Assembly (NCBI GenBank): GCA_934394665.1
Contig: CAKRRS010000006.1
Coordinates: 1-63,056 of the forward strand
DNA length: 63,056 bases
Source: an uncultured Acetatifactor sp.
Lineage (GTDB): Bacteria > Bacillota > Clostridia > Lachnospirales > Lachnospiraceae
Reading direction: 5' to 3'
Both the position numbers and the translations under genes were made by a program. The notes below the pieces were generated by a model. It saw only the letters and a program-made list of their open reading frames with translations. It searched no databases and had not been told where the DNA came from. The first letter of the stretch is position 1. Each line of letters opens with the position of its first letter. Below are positions 54,213-63,056 of this stretch, piece after piece.

Positions 54213-54840
54213 TTTCCTGTTTTCCTTTCTTCTCTTTCCATTGCTCTAATACAGCGATTAACGCAGCAGCACACATTGCTATAAAGCTGTCTATTTCCAG
54301 TACATTGATTGCATCGAGCTTGGCATTCCACGTATAACGATTCAATGCCTGTCCGTCTATTTCCGTTCCATCTGCCAGCAGCTGCACATTTTCCTTCACA
54401 TGTGCCTCCTGTGTCGTGGTATAGACGACACTCGGCTGATTTTCTTCGATGCTCTCATTTATGATTCGATATTCATAAACCTCGCCTTTTTTCAAACGGG
54501 TCTCTATCACTGCCGGGAAAAAAGTAGCGCTGTCCATCGCTTCATAAGGAATGACACCCTCATACAATTTTTGATGATCTTTCCAAATTTCCAGCCCCAA
54601 AAGACCGCTTCTATCGTTCTCTTGATTGTAAGAGACTGCAATTTCCAATGTGTTTAAAAAATCATAGTCTGCACGAAAGTACTGTGTCACATACGCACCG
54701 ACCTGTAAAGGTGCCGTATAGCCATAATCCTGACTCAGAGAGCTGTCTTTTACCTCATGCCGGATTCCTCCGTAAGGCCACACAAACAGCATGGAAAGTA
54801 CCGCCGTCAGCAGAATTGCTCTTTCCACCCATTTAATCAT
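54175..54840 (-). CDS. Unknown membrane-anchored extracytoplasmic protein
   Basis: Not recognised. 221 residues: an N-terminal membrane segment (about residues 7-25, AILLTAVLSMLFVWPYGG), an outside beta-rich domain of about 130 residues (SYNQENDRSGLLGLEIWKD, YRIINESIEENQPSVVYTTT), and a C-terminal membrane segment (DSFIAMCAAALIAVLEQW). It overlaps the GT-C-like gene upstream by 8 bases and prmA by 38. It may belong with that gene in envelope polymer assembly. Confidence 0.65.
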   Translation of the reverse strand: MIKWVERAILLTAVLSMLFVWPYGGIRHEVKDSSLSQDYGYTAPLQVGAYVTQYFRADYDFLNTLEIAVSYNQENDRSGLLGLEIWKDHQKLYEGVIPYEAMDSATFFPAVIETRLKKGEVYEYRIINESIEENQPSVVYTTTQEAHVKENVQLLADGTEIDGQALNRYTWNAKLDAINVLEIDSFIAMCAAALIAVLEQWKEKKGKQENEVGKIQNKDGN

Positions 54841-56287
54841 TTCCCGTTTCCTCCGTTATTTCCACCTTTAGAATATCAAAATCAGTGTTGCCCTCCATAT
54901 ATTGGAAACCATAGTGTCCCATATTTTCGTAGCTGACAGAATATTTGCCCGGTTCTTCTTCCAGCAAATGTCCAAAGCATTGGAAATACCATACTCTTTT
55001 TCCTACCAGTTCCCCCAGATTCGGGACATCTTCCATGGTATAGAAAATCTGCTCCGGCATATAACAGCCAAACAATAATCCAAACCGGGAATCTGTATCA
55101 TAGACGACCACATCCCCCGGTTCCATATTTTCCGCAATAAACTCTTTGGTTTCTTCCAAATAGGGAATGGTATGATACTCCTCCTGATAAGAGCTTCCGT
55201 AGGCTGCCGCTCCCATCCATACGGCAAACGATACGGATGCGACCCATTCCTGAATGCTGACCTTTGACAAAATAATCGCCATGCCCAGCCAGAACAATCC
55301 CATACTGTGCATCATATGACGGTATGCAAAAAAGTGGGCAGAATGTAATGCCAGAATCGCTGCCATCATATAACTTACCGGGAAAATGCACACATTCATG
55401 GTGGCAAAAACAGCATCCCTGCTGCCCAGGCGCTTCCTGAAAAGTACGGCACACAGCAGCGTGAGAACAAATACCGCTCCCCCCATGAGCACTGCATACT
55501 TTACGCTTGTCCCAAATATAAAATCAAACAGATCATACAGACGAAACTTTGACTGATTGGATGGATTTCCATCTTTCACCAGTAAATGAAGAAAATCGGA
55601 TCTGATCAGCCATGCGGCAAGCAGAAGCACATTGATTCCTCCGCATACAAACGGTTTCCAGAGCTGTCTCCTGTCTACACCCCAGATCATATAGATCAGG
55701 TACAAATAAATAAACAAATAACTGAATGCCGTAAAATAATGGCTGAAAATACCGAGAAACGTTGTCAAAAACAATAGTCCCCACAGCATAAAACTGTTTC
55801 GCCGGTCCCGCAGGAAATAAGCTGTCAAGCCACAGACCGTAACAACAAACACTGTCCAGGAGTACATTCTGTTATTGATGCTGATCTTCATCATTGCCGG
55901 AGACAGGCTGACGGTGATCATATAGAGCGCCGCTGCCTTTGCTCCCCATTGCTTGCGGATCACAGTCGGTCCCAATACCATAGACAGTACCGTTCCCAAC
56001 AGCGCAAACATTTTATACGCAATAATTCCGTCTCCTACCAGAAAAGACCACAGACGCAGCCCCATATACCATACCGGAACATCCGTATCATGCGCAGCCA
56101 ATACTACCCTGATGATCCCGGCCATCGTGTTATCATGGGCGGTACGATAACTGTATGCCTCATCATAATCGACTCCCTCGTTCAGGCACAGAGAAAATAG
56201 TATCGCCGTGCATATTATAAGAAGCAGCCACAGCATGATGCAGCTTATCTTCCGTTTGTTGTCCTGTGTTAATTTTCCCATTTGCAT
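54833..56287 (-). CDS. Polytopic membrane protein, probable GT-C type glycosyltransferase
   Basis: 484 residues with about ten membrane segments. The first outer loop has GVDYDEAYSYRTAHD, with paired acidic residues as in the dolichyl-phosphate-mannose-type GT-C fold, and HDTDVPVWYMGLRLW. C-terminal soluble part (about residues 390-484). Such proteins transfer sugars from lipid carriers outside the cell. Coupled to the next unknown gene (8-base overlap) and 15 bases after a YhgE/Pip gene. Confidence 0.7.
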   Translation of the reverse strand: MQMGKLTQDNKRKISCIMLWLLLIICTAILFSLCLNEGVDYDEAYSYRTAHDNTMAGIIRVVLAAHDTDVPVWYMGLRLWSFLVGDGIIAYKMFALLGTVLSMVLGPTVIRKQWGAKAAALYMITVSLSPAMMKISINNRMYSWTVFVVTVCGLTAYFLRDRRNSFMLWGLLFLTTFLGIFSHYFTAFSYLFIYLYLIYMIWGVDRRQLWKPFVCGGINVLLLAAWLIRSDFLHLLVKDGNPSNQSKFRLYDLFDFIFGTSVKYAVLMGGAVFVLTLLCAVLFRKRLGSRDAVFATMNVCIFPVSYMMAAILALHSAHFFAYRHMMHSMGLFWLGMAIILSKVSIQEWVASVSFAVWMGAAAYGSSYQEEYHTIPYLEETKEFIAENMEPGDVVVYDTDSRFGLLFGCYMPEQIFYTMEDVPNLGELVGKRVWYFQCFGHLLEEEPGKYSVSYENMGHYGFQYMEGNTDFDILKVEITEETGND

Positions 56288-56302
56288 TCTATAAAATCCT
56301 TA

Positions 56303-58432
56303 TTACACCATCAATCCTGTTTTTTCTTTGCTCTTCTCGATCATGTGATTCAACTTACGAAACGGCGGTTCCAGCGCCAGTCCGATGAGCAGTGCCACGA
56401 TCAAAAACAACACCAGTTTTCCTACGTTGATCCAGTAGTCCACGCCATACATTCCCGCAATGCATTCTTTAAAAGCTTTCATACCAAACTGGAACGGCAA
56501 AACCGGATAAATCCACCGGAATACCTTCGGCAGTGCCTCAATAGGGAACGTTCCTCCGCTGCCGGCGACCTGAATGACCATGACCACAATGGCCAGAGCT
56601 TCGCCCACGTTGCCAAACGCAAACGTTACGGAATACATAAAGCAGCCAAATGCCGCACTTGCCACAGCCGCTGCCAGCCAGTATAAAAACTTATGCTGAC
56701 ACTGTATTTCAATATAATACAGATTTCCCAGCACCGTAAGCAGTGTCTGTGCCTGTCCGATCAGGAAAAACAGCAGATATCTGCCAAAATATCTCTCGTA
56801 AGTCTTATAATGATCCCCTGCGTCGATCGGCTTGACACCGACATGAATGATTGCCACTAAGAACAGTGCCCCTACCCAGATTGCCAGGATCGTATAGAAC
56901 GGCGATGCCGCCGATCCGTAATGCTCTACGGGATAGACCGGTACTGTCTCCAGCTTTACCGGAGATGACACAAAATCCGCTACTGACGTCGGATCCGTTG
57001 CCATAGCATTTAAAATGTCCTCGTAGGAATCCGCTCCGGTGATCCGTTTTATATTATCTGCTATTTTGCTCACCTTGTCTAGTAATTCCTGCGCAATCGT
57101 CAGGGAATCCTGCAGGCTTAAGTTGCCTTCCGAGATTGTCTGCTGATAGTCTTTCAAAATATCAGAGATTTCGTCCATATTGACATCCGTACCGTTCATC
57201 ATTGCTGCCGCATTCAAAAATGCCTGCTGCATCGTTTTCCCGGTGGCACGGAAAGACGGTCTGACATTATTGTTATAATCATTCATCAGATTATTTAACT
57301 GCTTATTACAGATCCGGATCTGGTCCTTTATCTGTGCCCGCAGCGTGTTAATATCTGTATCGACCTGTCCTTTACTGTACTGCAACTGTTTGAGATCAGC
57401 TTCTATCTTCTTCAGTGACTGATTGATTGCCTGGATCTGTGCATCCTGTCCCGTAACCAGACTTCCCAGGACATCCATATTCGCCTGCATGCCCTGTACC
57501 AGGCCGATTGCCATGCCCAGTCCGGTATCCGTGGTACTTCCGATATTGTTGCTGCCCATCTGATCCAGCACACCATCGGTAAAGATGGACAGATACTGCA
57601 GCGCTTCCGTTACCATATCCATACTGCTGTCTACCATGTCACCCATGACATCCACAGCATCTACACTGGAATTGATCATTGTCTGCATCCCGATCATGGT
57701 ATTTCGTCCGTTCTCCAGAATATTATCCATGTCCGGAAGCATATTCTGGCTGGTAGACATGATCATCTCCGCAGAACTCATAATGCTTTGGAAAGACTGC
57801 AGCATAACGACATAATCCTGCAGCTGTGCCTGTACAGAATTCAGGGAATCCTCGACGTTTACCTGGCCGCTCGCATTCACCATGGAAAGCGCATTTCCGG
57901 CTTTCATGACAGCCTCCGCCACCGTACTGATAAACGTCGCATTTACCTGTTCCTGCACGGCATTTTTCGCTTTGCCCGTGATCTTGGGCGCAATACCGTT
58001 CTTTTTCTCGTTTTCATAATAGTAGATCGTCGGATGATCCACATCCCCGTCTATAAATCCCAGCATTTCCTGCGTAAAGGTCTCCGGGATGATCAGAGCG
58101 GCATAATAGTCACTGTTTTTCACCCCTTCCAGTGCTTCCTCCGTCGTCTCCGGGAATACCCAGCCGATCGTCGTATTCGCTCCGAGTGCCTCCAGTACGC
58201 TGTCTCCCACATTTAAGGACAGTCCCATAATTTCGGCACCGGCATCGTCGGAAGCCACTGCCACTTTCAGCTGTCCGGTTGCCGCAGGTTCATAAGGATC
58301 CCAGTTCGAAAAAATATTGAACCATGCATATAATGCCGGAAGGATGCTCAGTCCCATGATGATGACTACCGCTACGACGTTGTTGCTGATTCTGCGGATG
58401 TCGGTGGTAAATATTTTCCAGATATTTCGCAT
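56303..58432 (-). CDS. YhgE/Pip domain membrane protein (first)
   Basis: 709 residues of the YhgE/Pip family, related to ABC-2 type permeases. N-terminus MRNIWKIFTTDIRRISNN with one membrane segment, a large outside domain rich in coiled coil and Met/Gln (about residues 40-500), then about five C-terminal membrane segments with LPKVFRWIYPVLPFQFGMKAF. Members include phage infection protein Pip and relatives of type VII secretion EsaA. The start at 58432 aligns with the paralog at 58869; a longer frame starts at 58444. Role here is unknown. Confidence 0.88.
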   Translation of the reverse strand: MRNIWKIFTTDIRRISNNVVAVVIIMGLSILPALYAWFNIFSNWDPYEPAATGQLKVAVASDDAGAEIMGLSLNVGDSVLEALGANTTIGWVFPETTEEALEGVKNSDYYAALIIPETFTQEMLGFIDGDVDHPTIYYYENEKKNGIAPKITGKAKNAVQEQVNATFISTVAEAVMKAGNALSMVNASGQVNVEDSLNSVQAQLQDYVVMLQSFQSIMSSAEMIMSTSQNMLPDMDNILENGRNTMIGMQTMINSSVDAVDVMGDMVDSSMDMVTEALQYLSIFTDGVLDQMGSNNIGSTTDTGLGMAIGLVQGMQANMDVLGSLVTGQDAQIQAINQSLKKIEADLKQLQYSKGQVDTDINTLRAQIKDQIRICNKQLNNLMNDYNNNVRPSFRATGKTMQQAFLNAAAMMNGTDVNMDEISDILKDYQQTISEGNLSLQDSLTIAQELLDKVSKIADNIKRITGADSYEDILNAMATDPTSVADFVSSPVKLETVPVYPVEHYGSAASPFYTILAIWVGALFLVAIIHVGVKPIDAGDHYKTYERYFGRYLLFFLIGQAQTLLTVLGNLYYIEIQCQHKFLYWLAAAVASAAFGCFMYSVTFAFGNVGEALAIVVMVIQVAGSGGTFPIEALPKVFRWIYPVLPFQFGMKAFKECIAGMYGVDYWINVGKLVLFLIVALLIGLALEPPFRKLNHMIEKSKEKTGLMV

Positions 58433-58433
58433 A

Positions 58434-58856
58434 TTATTCACCATCCTCCCTGTCTGTTTCTTCGGGCGCTTCCCGTCCCGTCTCCGCCGCTGAATTCAGA
58501 CCTGCACCGATTATTTTCCGTGTCTCGCGGATAATCTGTGCCGCCCTGTCAAAATCATCCGGCGTCACTGCCTGAAAATCTCCTTCTTCCCCTTTGAGTT
58601 CCATGATTTTCTCCTGGAGATTATAATCCATATATTCCACGACGATCAGATAAATCGACAGTGCAAATAAAGACACGATCCACAGAATCAGGAAAATCAC
58701 CTTATTGCTGCCTGTCAAAAACAACAGCGCCAGGAAAAATAAGGGCACGATCCAGAAACACTTTAATCCGATTTTTATTCTTTTTCTGTTTTTCTCATGA
58801 AGTGCCTGTTCATAATCCAGCACCTTCTGAAAAATCTCTTCGTAGTCTCTCTCCAT
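58434..58856 (-). CDS. Unknown small membrane protein between the YhgE/Pip genes
   Basis: Not recognised. 140 residues: basic N-terminus (LHEKNRKRIKIG), two closely spaced membrane segments (about residues 31-46 and 51-75), then a charged tail that ends acidic (PEETDREDGE). It lies 12 bases after one YhgE/Pip gene and touches the other, so all three are likely co-translated and may form one complex. Confidence 0.7.
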   Translation of the reverse strand: MERDYEEIFQKVLDYEQALHEKNRKRIKIGLKCFWIVPLFFLALLFLTGSNKVIFLILWIVSLFALSIYLIVVEYMDYNLQEKIMELKGEEGDFQAVTPDDFDRAAQIIRETRKIIGAGLNSAAETGREAPEETDREDGE

Positions 58857-58868
58857 TCCTATATCCTC

Positions 58869-61100
58869 TCACATCAGCTCCGTGTCTTCCATGCGTTCTT
58901 CCACAAAATGGTTCAGTTTGACGAACGGAATCCGGATCACCAGTCCGATAAGCAGTCCTACACCCATAAACAAAATCAGTTTTGCCAAAGATTCCATATA
59001 AGTCGTTCCGTACATTCCGGCCAAGGCTTCTCTCATCGCCGTGATTGCATAAGGGAATGGGAAGAAAATATAGATCTTCTGATAAATATCCGGCAACAGT
59101 TCAATCGGGAACGTTCCGCTGGAACCTGCAATCTGTAATACCATAATAATTACGCAGACTGCTTTTCCCACATCTCCGAATGCCAGCGTCAGGGAATAAA
59201 TCAACAGGGAAAATGCCGTTGCCGTAAAGCTTGACGCCAGGAAGAACAATCCCGGTTCCACAATATTTACTTTCAAAAGCCACAGATCACCTGCCACAAT
59301 AATCGCTGCCTGAATCTGCGCCAATAATAAGAACAACAGGTATCTGCCAAAATACAGCTGATAGCTCTGTACATTTTCCAGATTTTTCGGTGATGCTTTT
59401 ACTTTTACCAGTGCGACCAGGATCGTAGAGCCCACCCAGATTGCCAACGTGGAATAGAACGGTGTCATCGCAGAGCCATAGGTTGCAACCGGATACATGG
59501 CAATCGTCTCCATCTTCACCGGAGAAGCGAAATAAGCGCCCAGGCTGTCGGGATCTCCTCCCAGAAAACGCACCAGGATATCCAGCATTTCCTCTTCGGA
59601 GGCACCATCGAGTTGTTCTATTACCTCTGAGATTTTTGCGCTGATATTGTCCAAGACACTCTGGATCTGGCCGAGACTCTGCGTGGTTCCGTCTACGGCA
59701 TCGCCGACACCCTCCATGACAACTCCGACATTTTTCACGGTATTCCCCAGCGTATTTACCAGTGTTGTCACCTGATTCAAAGAATCTGACATATTTGTCA
59801 GTACACGTTGCATCTGCGGTACCAGGTTATTTTTATAAATCCCCTGCATATTACTTACGGAACTTTCGCAGCTGTCGATCGCACTCTTCAGGTTATTCAT
59901 GGCATTATTGACATTGACCTTTGCCTTTTCAGCTGCCTGGTCATCCGTTGCCTCCAGCACACTGCCTACCACAGTGTTCATGATATCGAGTTCTTTCTGC
60001 ATGGCTTTCAATGCCTCAATGGCAGCATCCGCCGCAGCATTCGCATTACCGCTTCCCGAACCTGTCCCGGCAGAAGCATTTCCTCCGGAAGCATCTCCGC
60101 CCGAAACACTATTTTGAATTTTCTGCTGCAACAGCACCGCCAGCAGATCATTTACCTGACCGTTCAGCGTATTGGTATCTCGGGCGACGCGATTCAGATC
60201 TCTAGTCATCTGCGCCGTATCATCCGCCAGTTTGCTCTCATCCAGCGCCTTTTTGATACTTTCCAGAGAATTGTTTATATTCGTCATGGAGGTATCTACA
60301 TTGTTGCTGAAATTTCCAAGGGTATCCCTGGTCGAAGACAGACTCTGGCTACTCTGATTCAGACTGGCTGTTGTATTATCCAGTTTTTTCTGCATGATGG
60401 GAATCTCATAATTTACATGCGTGATCGCCGCCTCCAGACGCTCATTCCCTGAACGGAACGCATCGATCGTTGCACTGTAGTCCTTGAGATTTTCATTGAG
60501 TTCTTCCAGACCGGCACAAAACTGCTCCACATAGCTGTCACCCTGCATCTGATCCGACACGGCATTGCTTTCCTCGAACACAGTGGTTGCCGCCACTTTG
60601 ATGAATGTCTCGTTGATTGTATTCTGCAACGTGCCCGCCACGGTATCCGTGATCTTGGTGGCAATGGCATTGCTCTTCTGGTTCTGATAATAAATCAGCG
60701 CAGGATTTTCGAAATCATCGGAAAATACATTGTACATGCTGTATGTAAATTTATCTGTAATGACAATTGCCGCATAATAGATTCCGGCTTCCACGCCGTC
60801 TACGGCTTCCTCTTCCGTATCCAGGAAAATCCATTTCACACTGGTATTGGAATGCAGATTTTCAAGCACAGACTCCCCCATGTTCACCACAGAGCCATCC
60901 TTTAACGTATAATCCTGATCCAGAGATACGACTGCCACGGGAATTCCGCCGGTATTGGCGTACGGATCCCAGTTGGCAAAAATATTGAACCATGCATATA
61001 AGGAAGGAATCACGCACAATCCAATGATTATAATCAGCGCAAACGGCTGTTTTACCAGTTTTTTCAAATCTCCGGTGAAAATTTTCCATATATTTTTCAT
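58869..61100 (-). CDS. YhgE/Pip domain membrane protein (second)
   Basis: 743 residues, paralog of the gene at 56303. N-terminus MKNIWKIFTGDLKKLVKQPF, membrane segment, outside coiled-coil domain with a Gly/Ser/Asn/Ala linker (SGGDASGGNASAGTGSGSGN), and five or so C-terminal membrane segments (LLPDIYQKIYIFFPFPYAIT). It is 89 bases downstream of the O-antigen-ligase-like gene. A tandem YhgE pair suggests a heterodimeric membrane complex; whether it moves protein, polymer or signals is unknown. Confidence 0.88.
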   Translation of the reverse strand: MKNIWKIFTGDLKKLVKQPFALIIIIGLCVIPSLYAWFNIFANWDPYANTGGIPVAVVSLDQDYTLKDGSVVNMGESVLENLHSNTSVKWIFLDTEEEAVDGVEAGIYYAAIVITDKFTYSMYNVFSDDFENPALIYYQNQKSNAIATKITDTVAGTLQNTINETFIKVAATTVFEESNAVSDQMQGDSYVEQFCAGLEELNENLKDYSATIDAFRSGNERLEAAITHVNYEIPIMQKKLDNTTASLNQSSQSLSSTRDTLGNFSNNVDTSMTNINNSLESIKKALDESKLADDTAQMTRDLNRVARDTNTLNGQVNDLLAVLLQQKIQNSVSGGDASGGNASAGTGSGSGNANAAADAAIEALKAMQKELDIMNTVVGSVLEATDDQAAEKAKVNVNNAMNNLKSAIDSCESSVSNMQGIYKNNLVPQMQRVLTNMSDSLNQVTTLVNTLGNTVKNVGVVMEGVGDAVDGTTQSLGQIQSVLDNISAKISEVIEQLDGASEEEMLDILVRFLGGDPDSLGAYFASPVKMETIAMYPVATYGSAMTPFYSTLAIWVGSTILVALVKVKASPKNLENVQSYQLYFGRYLLFLLLAQIQAAIIVAGDLWLLKVNIVEPGLFFLASSFTATAFSLLIYSLTLAFGDVGKAVCVIIMVLQIAGSSGTFPIELLPDIYQKIYIFFPFPYAITAMREALAGMYGTTYMESLAKLILFMGVGLLIGLVIRIPFVKLNHFVEERMEDTELM

Positions 61101-61189
61101 CTGACTTCTATAAGCTCCTCATTCGTGTCGAATTTTTCGGCTGCATCCTATTTTAACTCTTGAACGTTTTCATCTCTCCAGGCTATCTC

Positions 61190-62773
61190 TCATTGCTCTT
61201 TCTCTCCCCGGCTGCTCTCTTTTTCCGGGCGATCACTTATCTGTGCGGATCTATCTGTCTTATTTGCAGCACGACTTCCCGCCTCGCACACTCCCAGCAT
61301 TAGAAAAAGGAACGGTGCATTCAATACCTGCTGAAAGCTGATCATGGAATATACTCCATAGGTAAACAGCATTAAAGCCGCAAGAAAATTCCCTTTATAT
61401 TTTCGCAAAGCACTAACAAAAACAGCTGCATAAGCAATCGTTCCCACGATTCCCATATTCACCAGCGTGGTGAGCCATTCATTATGCGCATTGGTAAAAA
61501 TTGATCCTGCAAAGTATCCTTTGTCAAAAAGAACGGTTCCCCCCGGCAATACTTCTCCCAAATACTTTGCGAAGCAGTCCGGACCGGCTCCCAGCAATTT
61601 TTGACGCAGATTCCCTTCCCGGAATCCTCTCCATGCCATCTGCCACAGCATGCCGCGACGGTTTCCCCACTCCGCGAACTCTGTGCCGGATACATAATAT
61701 ACATACCACATCAGTGCAATTGCTACAATAGACAGACTGCCATATACTGTCATTTTGCGCAATATCCGTTTTTTCTCCCCGGAAAGTCTGTGATGAATTC
61801 CGCAAAAAAGCAGGAGTGCAACCGCTGTCGGAAGCCATCCACGCCATGCGCCCATTTTCTTCGCGATGCCATCCTGTAGTAAAATATCATAAGTCCCCAG
61901 TGTTTTCATCTGTTTTCCCCAGATCTGCATTCCCACAGCAGCCACCGCAAGCAGAAGTAAGAACGCTTCCCAGCATTCCCCCTGCTCCTGTGTGAGGAAA
62001 AAGCATACGCCCAATGCCATGGCCGCTATGAGCACCCCACCGTCACTTCCCTGTAAAAGAAGAAGCATCACAGCCAGCACGTTGCACATCCCGTATAATA
62101 ATTTTTCGTATCTTTTTCTTTCGATAACCGCCTGGTAAAAAAGTGCCAGGGAAAACGGAAACATCACACTGTAATATCCGCTAAGCCAGTTGTTGTTCCC
62201 CATCGTAGAAAGCATGTGGGTATATTCCCAGTCTCCCACAACATATCCGTGTAACATCCCCAATGGGTCAAAACCGAGCTTCTGTAACAATCCCAGTAAA
62301 GTCACAACCACAAAAGCAGCTTCTCCGGAAAGCACTGCCCCTCTGCATTGTCCCCCGTAATTCGCCGTCAATAGGAATCCGCCCACCATGAGGCAGATGG
62401 TAACAGCTCCCAGATACCACTCCCTCTCTCCAAGCCAGGCAGTACTGCCGTAAGGGCTGCAGGCTGCAGAAATCAGAGCGCAGATCCCGTAAGTGCAAAC
62501 CGCTACTGTCACCGGCTGCCGGCGCCAATGTTCAAGTAGTTTCCGCAGGTCTGCCTTGTTCCCTGCAAATCGGGTGCCTATGGCATGTATCACTTCTACA
62601 ATGCAGGAGATGCCCAGGCATATCAGGGAAATATTCCGGAACAGATAGTATTTGGAATCTCCAAGTTTGTAATATCCATTCCCCGGAATATCGTACAAGG
62701 GCAATACTGCCAGAATTGCTACCATATAGATCTGACATATCGTTTTCAGAAATTCTGCTTTCCGATTCTCCAT
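61190..62773 (-). CDS. O-antigen ligase/polymerase family membrane protein
   Basis: 527 residues with about twelve membrane segments. The Wzy_C/WaaL-type core has a large outer loop with GAGPDCFAKYLGEVLPGG and NAHNEWLTTLVNMGIVG; the His in NAHNEWL is the family's conserved position. Such proteins ligate or polymerise lipid-linked glycans outside the membrane. The C-terminus is a charged cytoplasmic tail (SRGEKEQ). It is first in the minus-strand envelope gene run in this window; the true transcript may start upstream of the window end. Confidence 0.85.
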   Translation of the reverse strand: MENRKAEFLKTICQIYMVAILAVLPLYDIPGNGYYKLGDSKYYLFRNISLICLGISCIVEVIHAIGTRFAGNKADLRKLLEHWRRQPVTVAVCTYGICALISAACSPYGSTAWLGEREWYLGAVTICLMVGGFLLTANYGGQCRGAVLSGEAAFVVVTLLGLLQKLGFDPLGMLHGYVVGDWEYTHMLSTMGNNNWLSGYYSVMFPFSLALFYQAVIERKRYEKLLYGMCNVLAVMLLLLQGSDGGVLIAAMALGVCFFLTQEQGECWEAFLLLLAVAAVGMQIWGKQMKTLGTYDILLQDGIAKKMGAWRGWLPTAVALLLFCGIHHRLSGEKKRILRKMTVYGSLSIVAIALMWYVYYVSGTEFAEWGNRRGMLWQMAWRGFREGNLRQKLLGAGPDCFAKYLGEVLPGGTVLFDKGYFAGSIFTNAHNEWLTTLVNMGIVGTIAYAAVFVSALRKYKGNFLAALMLFTYGVYSMISFQQVLNAPFLFLMLGVCEAGSRAANKTDRSAQISDRPEKESSRGEKEQ

Positions 62774-62906
62774 CCCCTGTATTTCTCCTTTGTGTTGCCG
62801 ACAGTGTAACTACTTGAATTGTAAGCATTTCTTTCTGTTCTGTCAAACGGTTGCCGGTGGAAAGTTCGTTAACTGGCAAGTTAATTAACTAAGCTGCTAA
62901 GCCGCC

Positions 62907-63048
62907 GTAGCCCCGATTGCATATAAGAAACGCTGACATCGCTTCCGCTCGGAAACAGAGCGCAGCGGTACATAAGCGGTCAAAGTACGCCCGCTAAGTA
63001 CCGGCGTCTGTTTACGGTCAGCTTATTCTTATATGCAACCGGGGCTAC
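62907..63048. repeat. Large nested palindrome N4 at the window end
   Basis: The arms 62907-62929 and 63026-63048 are 23-bp inverted repeats with one mismatch (start GTAGCCCC, end GGGGCTAC); next in are GCTGAC (62932-62937) and GTCAGC (63017-63022). The interior has further stems built on CGCT/AGCG and GCGG/CCGC. It is upstream of the O-antigen-ligase-like gene and may extend to a gene outside the window. Its arms are longer than in N1-N3. Confidence 0.75.
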
Positions 63049-63056
63049 TGGTTTAC

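Noticed and set aside
56303..61100. Type VII secretion locus
   Set aside because: YhgE/Pip proteins alone are not enough; no EssC-type ATPase, WXG100 or LXG protein is encoded in the window.

Overview
The window reads as chromosomal core DNA of a motile, low-to-mid GC Firmicute, most likely a Lachnospiraceae (Clostridia) member. The grounds are two type III glutamine synthetases, the gene orders comFC-yvyF, flgG(flhP)-flgF(flhO)-mbl, ireB-ruvX-DUF1292-RNase J and cdaA-cdaR-glmM, strong AGGAGG ribosome sites, and Lachnospiraceae-type HPr proteins. No phage, transposase, CRISPR array or rRNA is seen. Nearly every gene is on the minus strand; only the C39-type peptidase gene (1372) and a small HPr-like gene (49442) are on the plus strand.

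Layout, left to right. 75-3000: an HD-GYP c-di-GMP phosphodiesterase, a membrane-anchored C39-like peptidase and a cytidylate-kinase-like protein. 3069-6720: a four-gene polar amino-acid ABC importer behind a strong promoter with a terminator hairpin immediately downstream. 6714-11180: S41 protease, M23 hydrolase with coiled coil, FtsX and FtsE, a cell-separation module. 11274-16152: a PucR/CdaR-type regulator, YjfB, CvfB, acyl-ACP thioesterase, CPBP protease and HPr. 16298-24957: one long minus-strand gene run, recD2-comFC-yvyF-two unknown membrane proteins-cdaA-cdaR-glmM, which links c-di-AMP synthesis to peptidoglycan precursor supply. 25078-28451: flagellar rod genes and an Mbl-type actin. 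28580-33462: uvrB-uvrA, then tRNA-Gln. 33870-41794: two large membrane proteins of probable GT-C type flanking two tandem GSIII genes. 41794-49339: U32 hydroxylase, TrmR, an MltG-like stub, YlbF family, RNase J, DUF1292, RuvX, IreB and MtaB, much of it tRNA modification. 49442-54212: an HPr-like protein without the catalytic His, ThiI, cysteine desulfurase, RsmE and PrmA. 54175-62773: a cell-envelope cluster of unknown job (small membrane protein, GT-C-like protein, two YhgE/Pip proteins around a small membrane protein, O-antigen-ligase-like protein).

The most unusual signals are non-coding. (i) The amino-acid importer and one GSIII gene share a near-identical promoter-proximal terminator hairpin, which looks like a nitrogen-responsive attenuator. 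(ii) A family of short palindromes with ACTATTCAGAGC / GCTCTGAATAGT arms sits mostly just after stop codons. (iii) Long nested palindromes sharing inner modules (GTCTGCAAGCAG, GGGCnnTCGCCCTG, CACTTCGTG) fill several intergenic gaps. Among proteins, the best leads are the two unknown membrane proteins upstream of cdaA, the His-less HPr, the catalytic-domain-less MltG relative in the tRNA hydroxylation operon, and the YhgE/Pip pair. Product names rest on recognised motifs and gene order by eye; no database search was run.
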